In this document: positions 1 to 6,384 of the stretch, one piece after another | Layout: each line of letters begins with the position of its first letter | Numbering within the stretch: the stretch's first letter is position 1 | NCBI GenBank assembly: GCA_002396485.1 | Contig: DGXZ01000058.1 | Coordinates: forward strand, 1-17,614 | Reading direction: 5' to 3' | DNA: 17,614 nt | DNA from: Spartobacteria bacterium UBA5019 | GTDB taxonomy: Bacteria > Verrucomicrobiota > Verrucomicrobiia > Chthoniobacterales > Terrimicrobiaceae | Position numbers and translations under genes: made by a program | Notes under the pieces: generated by a model | The model's database searches: none | Seen by the model: the letters and a program-made list of their open reading frames with translations, nothing else | What the model was told of the DNA's origin: nothing

Positions 1-66
1 GGCTTTCATGTCATCTGACCCCTAGCCCGAAACGCCGGGCCGCCCAGATTGGGATATGCTTGGGCA
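1..66 (-). other. Region downstream of antitoxin gene; possible start of next gene
   Basis: No complete gene fits in these 66 bases. On the minus strand an ATG at 9-7 is preceded by AGGGG roughly ten bases upstream and opens Met-Lys-Ala before the window ends. It could be the start of a partner gene, for example the toxin, but three codons cannot show this. A short inverted repeat (GCCCG at 25-29, CGGGC at 36-40, 6-nt loop) is not followed by a T-run, so it is a weak terminator candidate at best. Confidence 0.3.
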
Positions 67-339
67 TCAGTCGCGTTTGAGAGCATCCACAGCTTGCGAT
101 CCCGTATCACCAAGATAAACCAAAGCTCCTTCTCTCCGATCCTTTTCGATTTCTGAATCGAATTCCTCCAACCCCTTCATCGAAATTTCTGGATTAAAAT
201 GCAAATCGGCTTCCGTGACTTTCAGCAATGTCACAGCAGGACGCGAACCGCGAAGAATCATTACCTCTTCGCCCTGCTCCGCCGCCTCAATGAGAGAACT
301 CAAATGTGTTTTAGCTTGTGAAATATTGACCAGTTTCAT
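67..339 (-). CDS. Phd/YefM-type type II antitoxin
   Basis: This 90-residue protein has the typical length and N-terminal pattern of the Phd/YefM antitoxin family. It opens with V-N-I-S-Q-A-K-T-H-L-S-S-L (about residues 4-16), then a run of small and acidic residues and a short strand ending in R-G-S-R-P-A-V-T-L (about 30-38). In this family the N-terminal half forms the dimeric DNA-binding fold that represses its own operon, and the acidic C-terminal tail neutralises a toxin, often a PIN or RelE-type nuclease. Here the tail contains several D/E residues and ends A-L-K-R-D. No toxin gene is visible within the next 66 bases downstream or immediately upstream, so the partner is outside the window or absent. 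A promoter-like sequence lies directly before the ATG and no Shine-Dalgarno is seen. Family assignment is fairly sure; activity and partner are unknown. Confidence 0.8.
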   Translation of the reverse strand: MKLVNISQAKTHLSSLIEAAEQGEEVMILRGSRPAVTLLKVTEADLHFNPEISMKGLEEFDSEIEKDRREGALVYLGDTGSQAVDALKRD

Positions 340-345
340 AGACCA

Positions 346-373
346 AATATGAGGTTGGGTTTTACTCTGTCAA
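346..373 (-). promoter_or_regulatory. Candidate promoter of the antitoxin gene, possibly leaderless
   Basis: On the minus strand a perfect TTGACA (-35, positions 373-368) is followed after 16 nt by CATATT (-10, positions 351-346; 4 of 6 match TATAAT). Only six bases (345-340) separate the -10 from the ATG at 339-337. Transcription would be expected to start at or next to the start codon, giving a leaderless mRNA. This agrees with the lack of any Shine-Dalgarno in front of this ATG. Prediction from sequence only. Confidence 0.45.
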
Positions 374-580
374 GTTTCTATTCCCATGATTTTATTAAGC
401 CAACCGCAAGCTCATACAGCACCCATGTCGCTTATGAAACCACCTCAATGTCAGAAATTAAGACAGTTGCTGACCCCTTTGACCATATCCGAAAAAAATC
501 GCTCCGCTTGTGTTTATCGGCCTCTCCGGTCGGGAAGAAGGGAATTCAGGTTAAGTCCGACTGGCTGCTAGTTTCACCCA
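374..580. other. Intergenic region between res and antitoxin gene
   Basis: About 200 bases of lower GC than the flanking genes lie between the res stop codon and the antitoxin promoter. A 90-codon plus-strand reading frame (349-621) crosses this region, but it overlaps the antitoxin promoter and the end of res and resembles no family I know, so I do not call it a gene. I see no convincing intrinsic terminator for the res operon. A short T7 run on the minus strand near 487-493 has no strong stem before it. Confidence 0.5.
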
Positions 581-3253
581 TCAATTCCCAAGGTGCTCCA
601 GCGACATGTTATCGGCAATGATGTCGTGCGGAATGAGCGCATACTTCCAGGGCTTGCCGCCATGCTTGGCGTTGTAGTCGCTGGCATTTTGGCACCAGGT
701 TTCGGCGACGGTCTTCTTGGTCTGAACGATGGGGTCATCCAGTTCGTTCTTCGCCTTCGGCTCTAGCATGTAGATCGTCGTTTCCGTTTCGGCGACGAAG
801 TCGGGCATATACTCGGCTTGATCGGCTCCATTGCGATAGATCATTTGGAACTGGCCTTTGGCGGGTTTCGTCCATTTGATGGAATCACGTTCGAGAATCA
901 CGGCTAGGCGGCGCTCAGAATCGGAGTGGAACTTCTGCACGGGGCTCAGGCATTTCTGGAAGCCGCTGAAGAGATACTTGGCCATGTTGCTCTTGTCGGC
1001 AGGGCTCAGTCGGAAATCGAGGGGTTGCTCACCCTGCTTGGCGGTGTAGGCGCTGTCTTTGAGTTCGGTAAAGCCTTTGCTGATCACCACGTCGTAGCCC
1101 ACCACCTCTTCGCGGAAGTGCTTGTGCATCTGAGCATGGATGAACTGCGCGAGGTCCTTCTGGTGGAAGTGCAGCACCTGCCAGACTTCCTCGTCTCCGA
1201 GGTAGGAGCGCAAATGAGTCACGGTCTGCGTGGCGAGGTCGTAGAGCAGCTCGGCGTTCGTGTCGTAGGACACATCGTCGTAGTCGACCAAACCGGATAC
1301 CACATAGTCCTCCATGCGTTTCTCGCGGGCACCATCATTGTTCACAGTCACCGCTTCACCTTGATTCGTGCGCAGATTGTGAACCCAGAGATCCTTGGAA
1401 GGAGCTGGGAACTTGATCGTGCTGAGGTCCAGCGTGAACGGCTCGAACCAGCTCTTCACCTCTCCCTTCGGCACCACGAGAATGCGGGGAATCGAGATCA
1501 TCTCACGCCGGATGAGGTCCGTTGTCTTCGTGACCACGGCGGCGAGATCAGTCTTCTCGACGATGCCCTCCATCTCCATCTGCTGGGGCTGAAACTGCGA
1601 CGTTACTTCGCGGAGAATGAACTCCTGCACAGCCGGGCGATCCAGCGCCTCAAGAGTGGGCACCAGTTCTGTCTTTGCCTCCAGACGTTTGATCACCTCA
1701 TAGGCGAGTTGAGCCACCCGTTGCTCGTCAGGCTTGGTGAACACCGGCTTCACGTCCTTGCCTGCGTTCTCCGTGCTGGTCGTTGGATGCTCGGGTTGGA
1801 AGCCAAGCTTGGCTTTGAGGTTGGACTCCGCCACCACCGTCACCGTCCGACCCTGCACATCATCCGTCGTCAGAATGACCTGCTGCATCTTGATCGTTGA
1901 TCCCGGCTTGTTCGCCTCATCCACGATCTCTTGGAACTTGTCGTGCGCGATGATGCTCAGGCGATCCACTGCCGCCACGCCCGTGCGCTTGCCATAGGGC
2001 AGACGCAGACCACGACCAATGGATTGCTCGATAAGAATCCGAGCATTCGCGGCACGCAACGGGACGATAGTGTAGAGGTTCGTCACGTCCCAGCCTTCCT
2101 TGAGCATGTTCACATGGATCACAATCTCGGTGGGCGACTCCGTGCTTTCCACGGCCAGCAGGTCTTGGATCATTTGGTCCTCTTCCGCCCCCGTCTTGCT
2201 GCTATCCACTTGGATCACCTTGTCCTTGTAGCGTCCCTCGAAGAACTCATCGGACTTGATCAGCTCCACCAAGCTCTTCGCGTGGGTGGTATCCCGTGCG
2301 ATCACCAGCACAAAGGGTTTCACAATCCCCACCCCAGCCTCGCGGGCATAGGTTTCCAGCAGCACCTTCGTTTGCTCGTGCATCCGCACGCCGTCTTCCA
2401 GCTTCAGTTGTTCGATGGCTTCGGGTGACATTCCCTTCGGATCGAAATCCTTGCGTGTCACCACGGCAGGTTCTTTGACAAACCCATCCGCCATGGCTCG
2501 GCCTAGCGGGTAGTCGAGGATCACGTTCTTGAAGGCAATGGCTCCCTTCGGTCCTTCGACAAAAGGCGTGGCTGTCAATTCCAGCCCAAGCACAGGCTTC
2601 AGCTCATTGATGGCTCTCACCCCGGCGCTAGCGCGGTAGCGATGGCTTTCGTCCATGATGAGGACGAGGTCCGGCAGGTTCGCCAGATACTCAAAGTAGC
2701 TCTCGCCGATGTATTCGCTGAGCCGCTTGATGCGGGGCGACTTGCCGCCGCGCACCTCGCTGTTGATCTTGCTGATGTTGAAGATGTTGATCTTGCAGCG
2801 CAGCAGTTGGTCAAAGAGCGTGCCTGCCTTGGATTCATAATCATCTCCCGTGATGATCTCCGGCGCATCGGTTGCAAACTCCGAGATGCCTTTGAAGACA
2901 TACTTCCGCGTGTTCGGCGTGAAGTCGGTGATCAGCTTGTTATAGATCGTCAGGTTGGGAGCCATGACGAAGAAATTGTTGATGCCGTGCTCCAGATGCA
3001 GGTAGGCGATGAAGGCCCCCATGAGTCGCGTCTTGCCCACGCCAGTGGCGAGGGCAAAGCAGACAGAAGCAAATTCTCGCTCGAAGTCGGTGACTGTGGG
3101 GAACTCGCTGCGCAGCGCGGCCAGCAGGGCCTCACGGTCCGTTTCCTTCTTTGGCGGGGCCAGTTCGGTGATGCGGTGCAGGATTTCCAGCGAGTCACGC
3201 TGCGGCTTGCGCAGGCTCAGGCGACCGGAGATGGCATTGACGTTTCGATTCAT
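581..3253 (-). CDS. res: Type III restriction enzyme Res subunit (helicase-nuclease)
   Basis: This 890-residue protein is a superfamily 2 DNA translocase with a C-terminal nuclease motif, the layout of type III restriction Res subunits. Visible motifs, in order: Walker A A-T-G-V-G-K-T (69-75), DESH box (201-204), motif III T-A-T-P (227-230), and motif VI Q-S-I-G-R-G-L-R-L-P (410-419). Near the end is a PD-(D/E)XK signature, P-D at 817-818 and E-P-K at 831-833, the expected active site for double-strand cleavage. Known members need a Mod partner to recognise DNA; the mod gene lies upstream in the same operon, separated by a cassette and rhuM. The ATG overlaps the rhuM stop by four bases (ATGA, 3250-3253), and a GGAGGG Shine-Dalgarno sits at 3262-3267, so the start is well supported. 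All key residues seem intact. The length is slightly shorter than the roughly 970-1000 residues I recall for phage P1/P15 Res. Confidence 0.93.
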   Translation of the reverse strand: MNRNVNAISGRLSLRKPQRDSLEILHRITELAPPKKETDREALLAALRSEFPTVTDFEREFASVCFALATGVGKTRLMGAFIAYLHLEHGINNFFVMAPNLTIYNKLITDFTPNTRKYVFKGISEFATDAPEIITGDDYESKAGTLFDQLLRCKINIFNISKINSEVRGGKSPRIKRLSEYIGESYFEYLANLPDLVLIMDESHRYRASAGVRAINELKPVLGLELTATPFVEGPKGAIAFKNVILDYPLGRAMADGFVKEPAVVTRKDFDPKGMSPEAIEQLKLEDGVRMHEQTKVLLETYAREAGVGIVKPFVLVIARDTTHAKSLVELIKSDEFFEGRYKDKVIQVDSSKTGAEEDQMIQDLLAVESTESPTEIVIHVNMLKEGWDVTNLYTIVPLRAANARILIEQSIGRGLRLPYGKRTGVAAVDRLSIIAHDKFQEIVDEANKPGSTIKMQQVILTTDDVQGRTVTVVAESNLKAKLGFQPEHPTTSTENAGKDVKPVFTKPDEQRVAQLAYEVIKRLEAKTELVPTLEALDRPAVQEFILREVTSQFQPQQMEMEGIVEKTDLAAVVTKTTDLIRREMISIPRILVVPKGEVKSWFEPFTLDLSTIKFPAPSKDLWVHNLRTNQGEAVTVNNDGAREKRMEDYVVSGLVDYDDVSYDTNAELLYDLATQTVTHLRSYLGDEEVWQVLHFHQKDLAQFIHAQMHKHFREEVVGYDVVISKGFTELKDSAYTAKQGEQPLDFRLSPADKSNMAKYLFSGFQKCLSPVQKFHSDSERRLAVILERDSIKWTKPAKGQFQMIYRNGADQAEYMPDFVAETETTIYMLEPKAKNELDDPIVQTKKTVAETWCQNASDYNAKHGGKPWKYALIPHDIIADNMSLEHLGN

Positions 3254-4254
3254 TGTTTCTTCCCTCCTGGCAGCTTCTTCACTACCTCCTCGAAATCTTT
3301 ATCCACCGCACTCGGCTGGGCGTCCAGCACACGGCGGTAGCGGTCATATTCCAGCTCGGCCTTGGCTTTCGCCTGCTCGGCTGAAATCTTGCCTGCGTGG
3401 GCTAGCAGTTCGTGATCACCGGCTTTCAGGAAGTCATCCAGCTTTACGGCCCAGTCCTTCATCTTCATCAGGCGACCCCGTTTCGCCTGCACTTCGGCGA
3501 ATTCCAGGTAGGCCATCACGATGCTGTTGAGCATGTCTAGCTCCGCAGCGGAGAGGTAGTTCTTCGCCACCACAATGTCCGCACTCGTCGGCCCCGTGCC
3601 GATGAAATGCTGCACACCCATGTTCGGCTGGCGCCCATCCGCACGGGCGTGGATCACTTCCGCAGCGGTTTGACCGTGGGCAGCCCAGTGCATCTTGTTC
3701 TGCACCTGGGCAAAGAACTCCTGGCTGGTCTCCGCCTTCCCATCATAGTCGATGCTGGTGGCGAAGATGTCGCAGATCTTCCGCCAGAACACCTTCTCCG
3801 ATGAGCGGATGTCCCGGATGCGCGTCAGCAGACGCTCGAAATACACGCTGGAACCGGGCTGCTTGAGCCGCTCGTCATCCATGGCGTAGCCTGTGACCGC
3901 ATATTCTTTCAGCAAGGCGGTGGCCCATTGGCGAAACTGAATGCCACGAGGCGAGCGCACTCGGTAGCCCACTGCGAAGATGGCTTCTAAACTGTAGAAG
4001 TCCACGTCGTAGCTTTTGCCGTCGGCGGCAGTTGTTGCATAATTTGCAACAACTGAGTCCCGCACCAGCTCACCCTCCTCAAAGAGGTTCTTTAAGTGTT
4101 TTGAAATAACTGACTTGTCCCGCCCAAACAGCTCGGCCATCTCGTTGAGCGACAGCCAGAGCGTCTCGTTGTTGAAACGGCATTCCACCCGCACCGTGCC
4201 ATCTCCAGCTTGGTAAAGCACCATTTTGGCCGGGGATTCGTCAGGGGCGCTCAT
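3250..4254 (-). CDS. rhuM: RhuM family protein
   Basis: This 334-residue protein matches the RhuM family, named from a Salmonella pathogenicity island gene and often found beside restriction systems. Its biochemical role is not established. The N-terminus has a winged-helix/HTH-like stretch, W-L-S-L-N-E-M-A-E-L-F-G followed by K-S-V-I-S-K-H-L-K-N (about 33-57). Next is the family block A-T-T-A-A-D-G-K-S-Y and F-Y-S-L-E-A-I-F-A-V-G-Y-R-V (about 73-99), then F-R-Q-W-A (107-111). The C-terminal third is rich in Lys, Glu and Ala and probably helical. The start is firmly set by a consensus AAAGGAGGTGA six bases before the ATG. The stop overlaps the res ATG, implying translational coupling. A DNA-binding accessory or regulatory role in the restriction operon is inference. 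A perfect 10-bp inverted repeat lies inside the gene (4030-4054). Confidence 0.85.
   Translation of the reverse strand: MSAPDESPAKMVLYQAGDGTVRVECRFNNETLWLSLNEMAELFGRDKSVISKHLKNLFEEGELVRDSVVANYATTAADGKSYDVDFYSLEAIFAVGYRVRSPRGIQFRQWATALLKEYAVTGYAMDDERLKQPGSSVYFERLLTRIRDIRSSEKVFWRKICDIFATSIDYDGKAETSQEFFAQVQNKMHWAAHGQTAAEVIHARADGRQPNMGVQHFIGTGPTSADIVVAKNYLSAAELDMLNSIVMAYLEFAEVQAKRGRLMKMKDWAVKLDDFLKAGDHELLAHAGKISAEQAKAKAELEYDRYRRVLDAQPSAVDKDFEEVVKKLPGGKKQ
4030..4054. repeat. Perfect 10-bp inverted repeat inside rhuM
   Basis: The arms AGTTGTTGCA (4030-4039) and TGCAACAACT (4045-4054) are exact reverse complements separated by TAATT. The repeat lies in codons for the V-V-A-N-Y-A-T-T-A block of RhuM, about 200 bases after the start codon. 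It could be a protein-binding operator or an mRNA hairpin, or chance arising from a conserved protein block. Confidence 0.6.
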
Positions 4255-4257
4255 GCG

Positions 4258-4268
4258 TCACCTCCTTT
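4258..4268 (-). promoter_or_regulatory. Consensus ribosome binding site of rhuM
   Basis: On the minus strand AAAGGAGGTGA is a near-perfect complement of the 16S rRNA 3' end, and GGAGG ends six bases before the rhuM ATG. The first A's come from the TTAA that bounds the GxxExxY cassette, so the site touches the cassette edge. Confidence 0.85.
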
Positions 4269-4297
4269 AACCACAGAGATCACAGAGATCACAAAGG
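4269..4297 (-). repeat. Cassette repeat copy A (left end)
   Basis: A 29-base repeat which, read on the minus strand, has three 9-nt units of ctttgtg type ending in GGTT. It is inverted relative to copies B and C. It pairs with copy B (26 of 29 positions, 27-nt loop), so the mod-to-rhuM transcript could form a long hairpin here. The outer end is preceded by TT, completing the TTAA. Confidence 0.85.
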
Positions 4298-4324
4298 AAG
4301 GCACTGAGAATACATTCAAAATCC

Positions 4325-4353
4325 CCTTTGTGATCCCTGTGTTCTTTGTGGTT
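4325..4353 (+). repeat. Cassette repeat copy B (internal, after the GxxExxY stop)
   Basis: A 29-base repeat of three 9-nt units (CCTTTGTGA, TCCCTGTGT, TCTTTGTGG) plus TT. It is a direct repeat of copy C (25 of 29 identical) and an inverted repeat of copy A. It lies nine bases past the GxxExxY stop codon. Unlike the two outer copies it is not flanked by TTAA. Confidence 0.85.
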
Positions 4354-4362
4354 GATGCAGTT

Positions 4363-4749
4363 TTACAGCGCATATTTTTTGATCTCGAACTTGTAGGAAC
4401 CGAAGTTGATGAGCAGCCCATGCTTGAGACGGGCCGATTTCAGGTAGCCCATGATTTGCGCGGTGTGCTCTGGTGCCAGCGCCTTGACCGCCTTTAGTTC
4501 TAGGATCAGCAAGCCATCAAGAAGGATGTCCGCATAGTAGTCCCCGATCACGGTTCCATCCTCATCATAGACCTTGATGGGTTCCTGCTGCTTCACCTCT
4601 AGCCCCGCCTTACGCAGTCGATGCGCCAGCGCATTCTCATAGACCTTCTCCAGATGACCGTTCCCATGATAAGCATGAACGTCCCAGCTCGTCTGCCGCA
4701 CCCGGCTACAAAACGCCTTCACCTCACCATCAGTCATCTCAGTTTTCAT
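4363..4749 (-). CDS. GxxExxY family protein (PD-(D/E)XK-like)
   Basis: This 128-residue protein carries the defining motif G-H-L-E-K-V-Y (31-37), fitting GxxExxY. A PD-(D/E)XK-type core follows: D74 in Y-Y-A-D-I-L-L, then the strand L-I-L-E-L-K (81-86) with E84 and K86. Its length is typical for the family (about 120-130). Members resemble small nucleases, but their function is not known to me. The gene is closely bracketed by direct repeats: copy C begins one base before the ATG and copy B nine bases after the stop. No Shine-Dalgarno is evident, since the repeat occupies that place. Its position splits mod from rhuM-res in an otherwise compact operon, so it is more likely a passenger than an original subunit. 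A self-spreading element with a nuclease is one reading; a chromosomal repeat family with an unknown job is another. Confidence 0.87.
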   Translation of the reverse strand: MKTEMTDGEVKAFCSRVRQTSWDVHAYHGNGHLEKVYENALAHRLRKAGLEVKQQEPIKVYDEDGTVIGDYYADILLDGLLILELKAVKALAPEHTAQIMGYLKSARLKHGLLINFGSYKFEIKKYAL

Positions 4750-4750
4750 A

Positions 4751-4779
4751 TCTTTGTGTTCTATGTGTTCTTTGTGGTT
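4751..4779 (+). repeat. Cassette repeat copy C (right end, at mod stop codon)
   Basis: A 29-base repeat with units TCTTTGTGT, TCTATGTGT and TCTTTGTGG plus TT. The following AA completes TTAA. The mod stop codon TAA (4780-4778) is made of bases in this boundary TTAA, so the repeat begins exactly where mod ends. It is a direct repeat of copy B (25 of 29) and inverted relative to copy A. Confidence 0.85.
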
Positions 4780-6382
4780 AAAAAAGTTCCTGTTGCCCCA
4801 CTTGTGGTGCGGCTTTGGGGAGGTTTTCCACTTTGAGGCTGTAGTCGTCCTTGCCCCACTCGCAGCGGGTGAGCACGGCTTTGGGGATCTTCTTCACGGT
4901 CAGGTTGCTGTAGCCTTCCTTGCGGGGGCGGAAGGCGGAGCAGACAACGAGCAGGCAGCGGTCCGTCCCCACTTCATCGCTGAGCTGCTGGAGCTGGTCG
5001 TGGCTGAGGTTGGCGGTGGTGGTGTAAATGAAGTCTTGTTCCGTGCTGTGGCCTTGCTGCCAGTAGAGCGTGTCGCTGGGGGCATAGGTGAACCCTTCCA
5101 GCTTGCACACGGCCTCGGCCAGCATGGGAGCGTTGAACTCCGGGTTGATGACGAGCTGGTCCCACTTGTCCCGCAGCAGCAGGGAACCCGCCAGGCGGTA
5201 GTATCGGAATCCGCCGCCGCCCTTCCAGCCCACGGCCTCGGTGATGCCGCCGGGGTCCGCGCCATCCACGACTTTCTTCAGGCGCGGCAGGCAATGCGTG
5301 TGGCAGTGTTCCCCCAGCTCGATCCCGATCCACCGCCGCCCCATCTTGTGCGCCACCGCCGCCGTCGTGCCGGACCCGAGGAAGGAGTCGAGCACGAGGT
5401 CGCCGGGGTTGGTTGCGAGGGTCAAAATACGTTCCATCAATCGCTCCGGCTTTGGAGTGCCAAACAGTTGATCTCCAAAGAGGACTTTGCTCTCCTTCTT
5501 CGCCTCGTCATTGTGCCCGACTTCATCGTAAGTCCACAATGTCGTGGCAGGGATAGTATCGGTTACTTCGGTGATAAATCGTTTAACCGCTGGTCGTGCG
5601 GTGCCGTCCACGCCGAACCAAATCCGGTTGTCGGCAATCATCTCGTCAAACTTATCTTTGGTATATCGCCAGCTTGTTCCAGATGGCGGCCACACCTCTT
5701 TACCTGACGGGAGCTTCACGGGGAAAATCGCATAGTCTCGCACTTCGTTCCTCAAAACATCGCCAGCTTTCCATGGTCCGCGAGGGTCGTTGTCACGATT
5801 GGTATATCGCGAGGTCTGCTTCTCTGTTTTTGGAAGACGATTCAGTTGCAATGCCTCAATCTTCTTCGCAATCACTAACACAAAGTCATGGGACTCTGAG
5901 AGAAATTTAGAGTCTGCTTTTGGGGCATACTTTTTCTGCCAGATGACGGTGCAAAGAAAGTTCTGGCGACCAAAGACTTCATCGCAAAGCACCTTCAGGT
6001 AATGCGCCTCGTTGTCATCAATTGTAATCCAGAGTGATCCTTCATTTGTGAGCAGGCGCTTCAACAGCTCCAGCCTCTCCCTCATCAACGACAACCACAA
6101 CGAATGCTCGACGCCGTCGTCGTAGTGCTCGAAGGCGCTGCCGGTGTTGTAAGGGGGATCAATGAAGATGCACTTCACCTTGCCGGCGAAGTCCTGCTCC
6201 AGGGCCTTGAGAGCGAGGAGGTTGTCCCCGTGGATGAGGCGGTTGTCGAAGAGGTCCCCGTCCGTGACCCGGTGCGCCGCATGTTGCGACTTGTCCGCCT
6301 CCTCCAGCAAGATGCGCGGCTCCAGCCGTGGCCGGTGCTCCTTGCCAATCCAGGTGAGTTCGAGTTTGGTTCTTTTGGACAT
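4778..6382 (-). CDS. mod: Type III DNA methyltransferase Mod subunit (beta class)
   Basis: This 534-residue protein is an S-adenosylmethionine-dependent amino-methyltransferase. The catalytic motif D-P-P-Y (75-78, in I-D-P-P-Y-N-T-G) precedes the AdoMet-binding motif D-S-F-L-G-S-G-T-T (332-340). That order defines the beta class, which includes type III Mod enzymes that methylate N6 of adenine. The region between the motifs (about 150-315) should contain the target recognition domain, and its DNA is clearly AT-richer (40-50% GC in lines 5461, 5821 and 5881) than the C-terminal part (63-70% in lines 5101 and 5221). Mod would protect self DNA and guide Res. The ATG follows the PHP-SMC stop by two bases. 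The protein ends Q-Q-E-L-F, which resembles a beta-clamp-binding pentapeptide. The stop codon lies in the TTAA edge of the downstream cassette. Confidence 0.93.
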   Translation of the reverse strand: MSKRTKLELTWIGKEHRPRLEPRILLEEADKSQHAAHRVTDGDLFDNRLIHGDNLLALKALEQDFAGKVKCIFIDPPYNTGSAFEHYDDGVEHSLWLSLMRERLELLKRLLTNEGSLWITIDDNEAHYLKVLCDEVFGRQNFLCTVIWQKKYAPKADSKFLSESHDFVLVIAKKIEALQLNRLPKTEKQTSRYTNRDNDPRGPWKAGDVLRNEVRDYAIFPVKLPSGKEVWPPSGTSWRYTKDKFDEMIADNRIWFGVDGTARPAVKRFITEVTDTIPATTLWTYDEVGHNDEAKKESKVLFGDQLFGTPKPERLMERILTLATNPGDLVLDSFLGSGTTAAVAHKMGRRWIGIELGEHCHTHCLPRLKKVVDGADPGGITEAVGWKGGGGFRYYRLAGSLLLRDKWDQLVINPEFNAPMLAEAVCKLEGFTYAPSDTLYWQQGHSTEQDFIYTTTANLSHDQLQQLSDEVGTDRCLLVVCSAFRPRKEGYSNLTVKKIPKAVLTRCEWGKDDYSLKVENLPKAAPQVGQQELF

Positions 6383-6384
6383 GT

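Larger units (their letters stand above)
4267..4781 (-). mobile_element. TTAA-bounded GxxExxY cassette inserted between mod and rhuM
   Basis: A unit of about 0.5 kb carries the GxxExxY gene. Its two outer ends are inverted: the left end (4267-4297) and the reverse complement of the right end (4751-4781) both begin TTAACCACA and agree at 26 of 31 positions. TTAA is present at both boundaries (4267-4270 and 4778-4781). Deleting the sequence between them and keeping one TTAA would leave the mod codons GAA CTT TTT TAA followed by AGGAGGTGACGC and the rhuM ATG, an ideal operon junction. This supports insertion at a TTAA. No recognisable transposase is encoded, so mobility would need a protein acting in trans, possibly the nuclease-like GxxExxY protein itself. 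Calling it a mobile element is inference. Confidence 0.5.

Noticed and set aside
25..40. Hairpin GCCCG/CGGGC after the antitoxin gene as terminator
   Set aside because: The stem is only five base pairs and no T-run follows on either strand.
349..621. Plus-strand 90-codon frame between the antitoxin and res genes
   Set aside because: It overlaps the antitoxin promoter and the 3' end of res, has no Shine-Dalgarno and resembles no known toxin.
926..1900. Long plus-strand open frame (324 codons) opposite res
   Set aside because: It is antisense to a well-supported helicase, is rich in His, Leu and Val as expected from a GC-rich antisense frame, and has no recognisable motif.
4267..4781. CRISPR-like array, because of spaced repeats
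   Set aside because: There are only three copies, one inverted, and a gene rather than uniform spacers lies between them; no cas genes are present.
4754..5707. Plus-strand open frame of 317 codons over mod
   Set aside because: It begins inside repeat copy C and lies wholly opposite the conserved methyltransferase; no motif seen.
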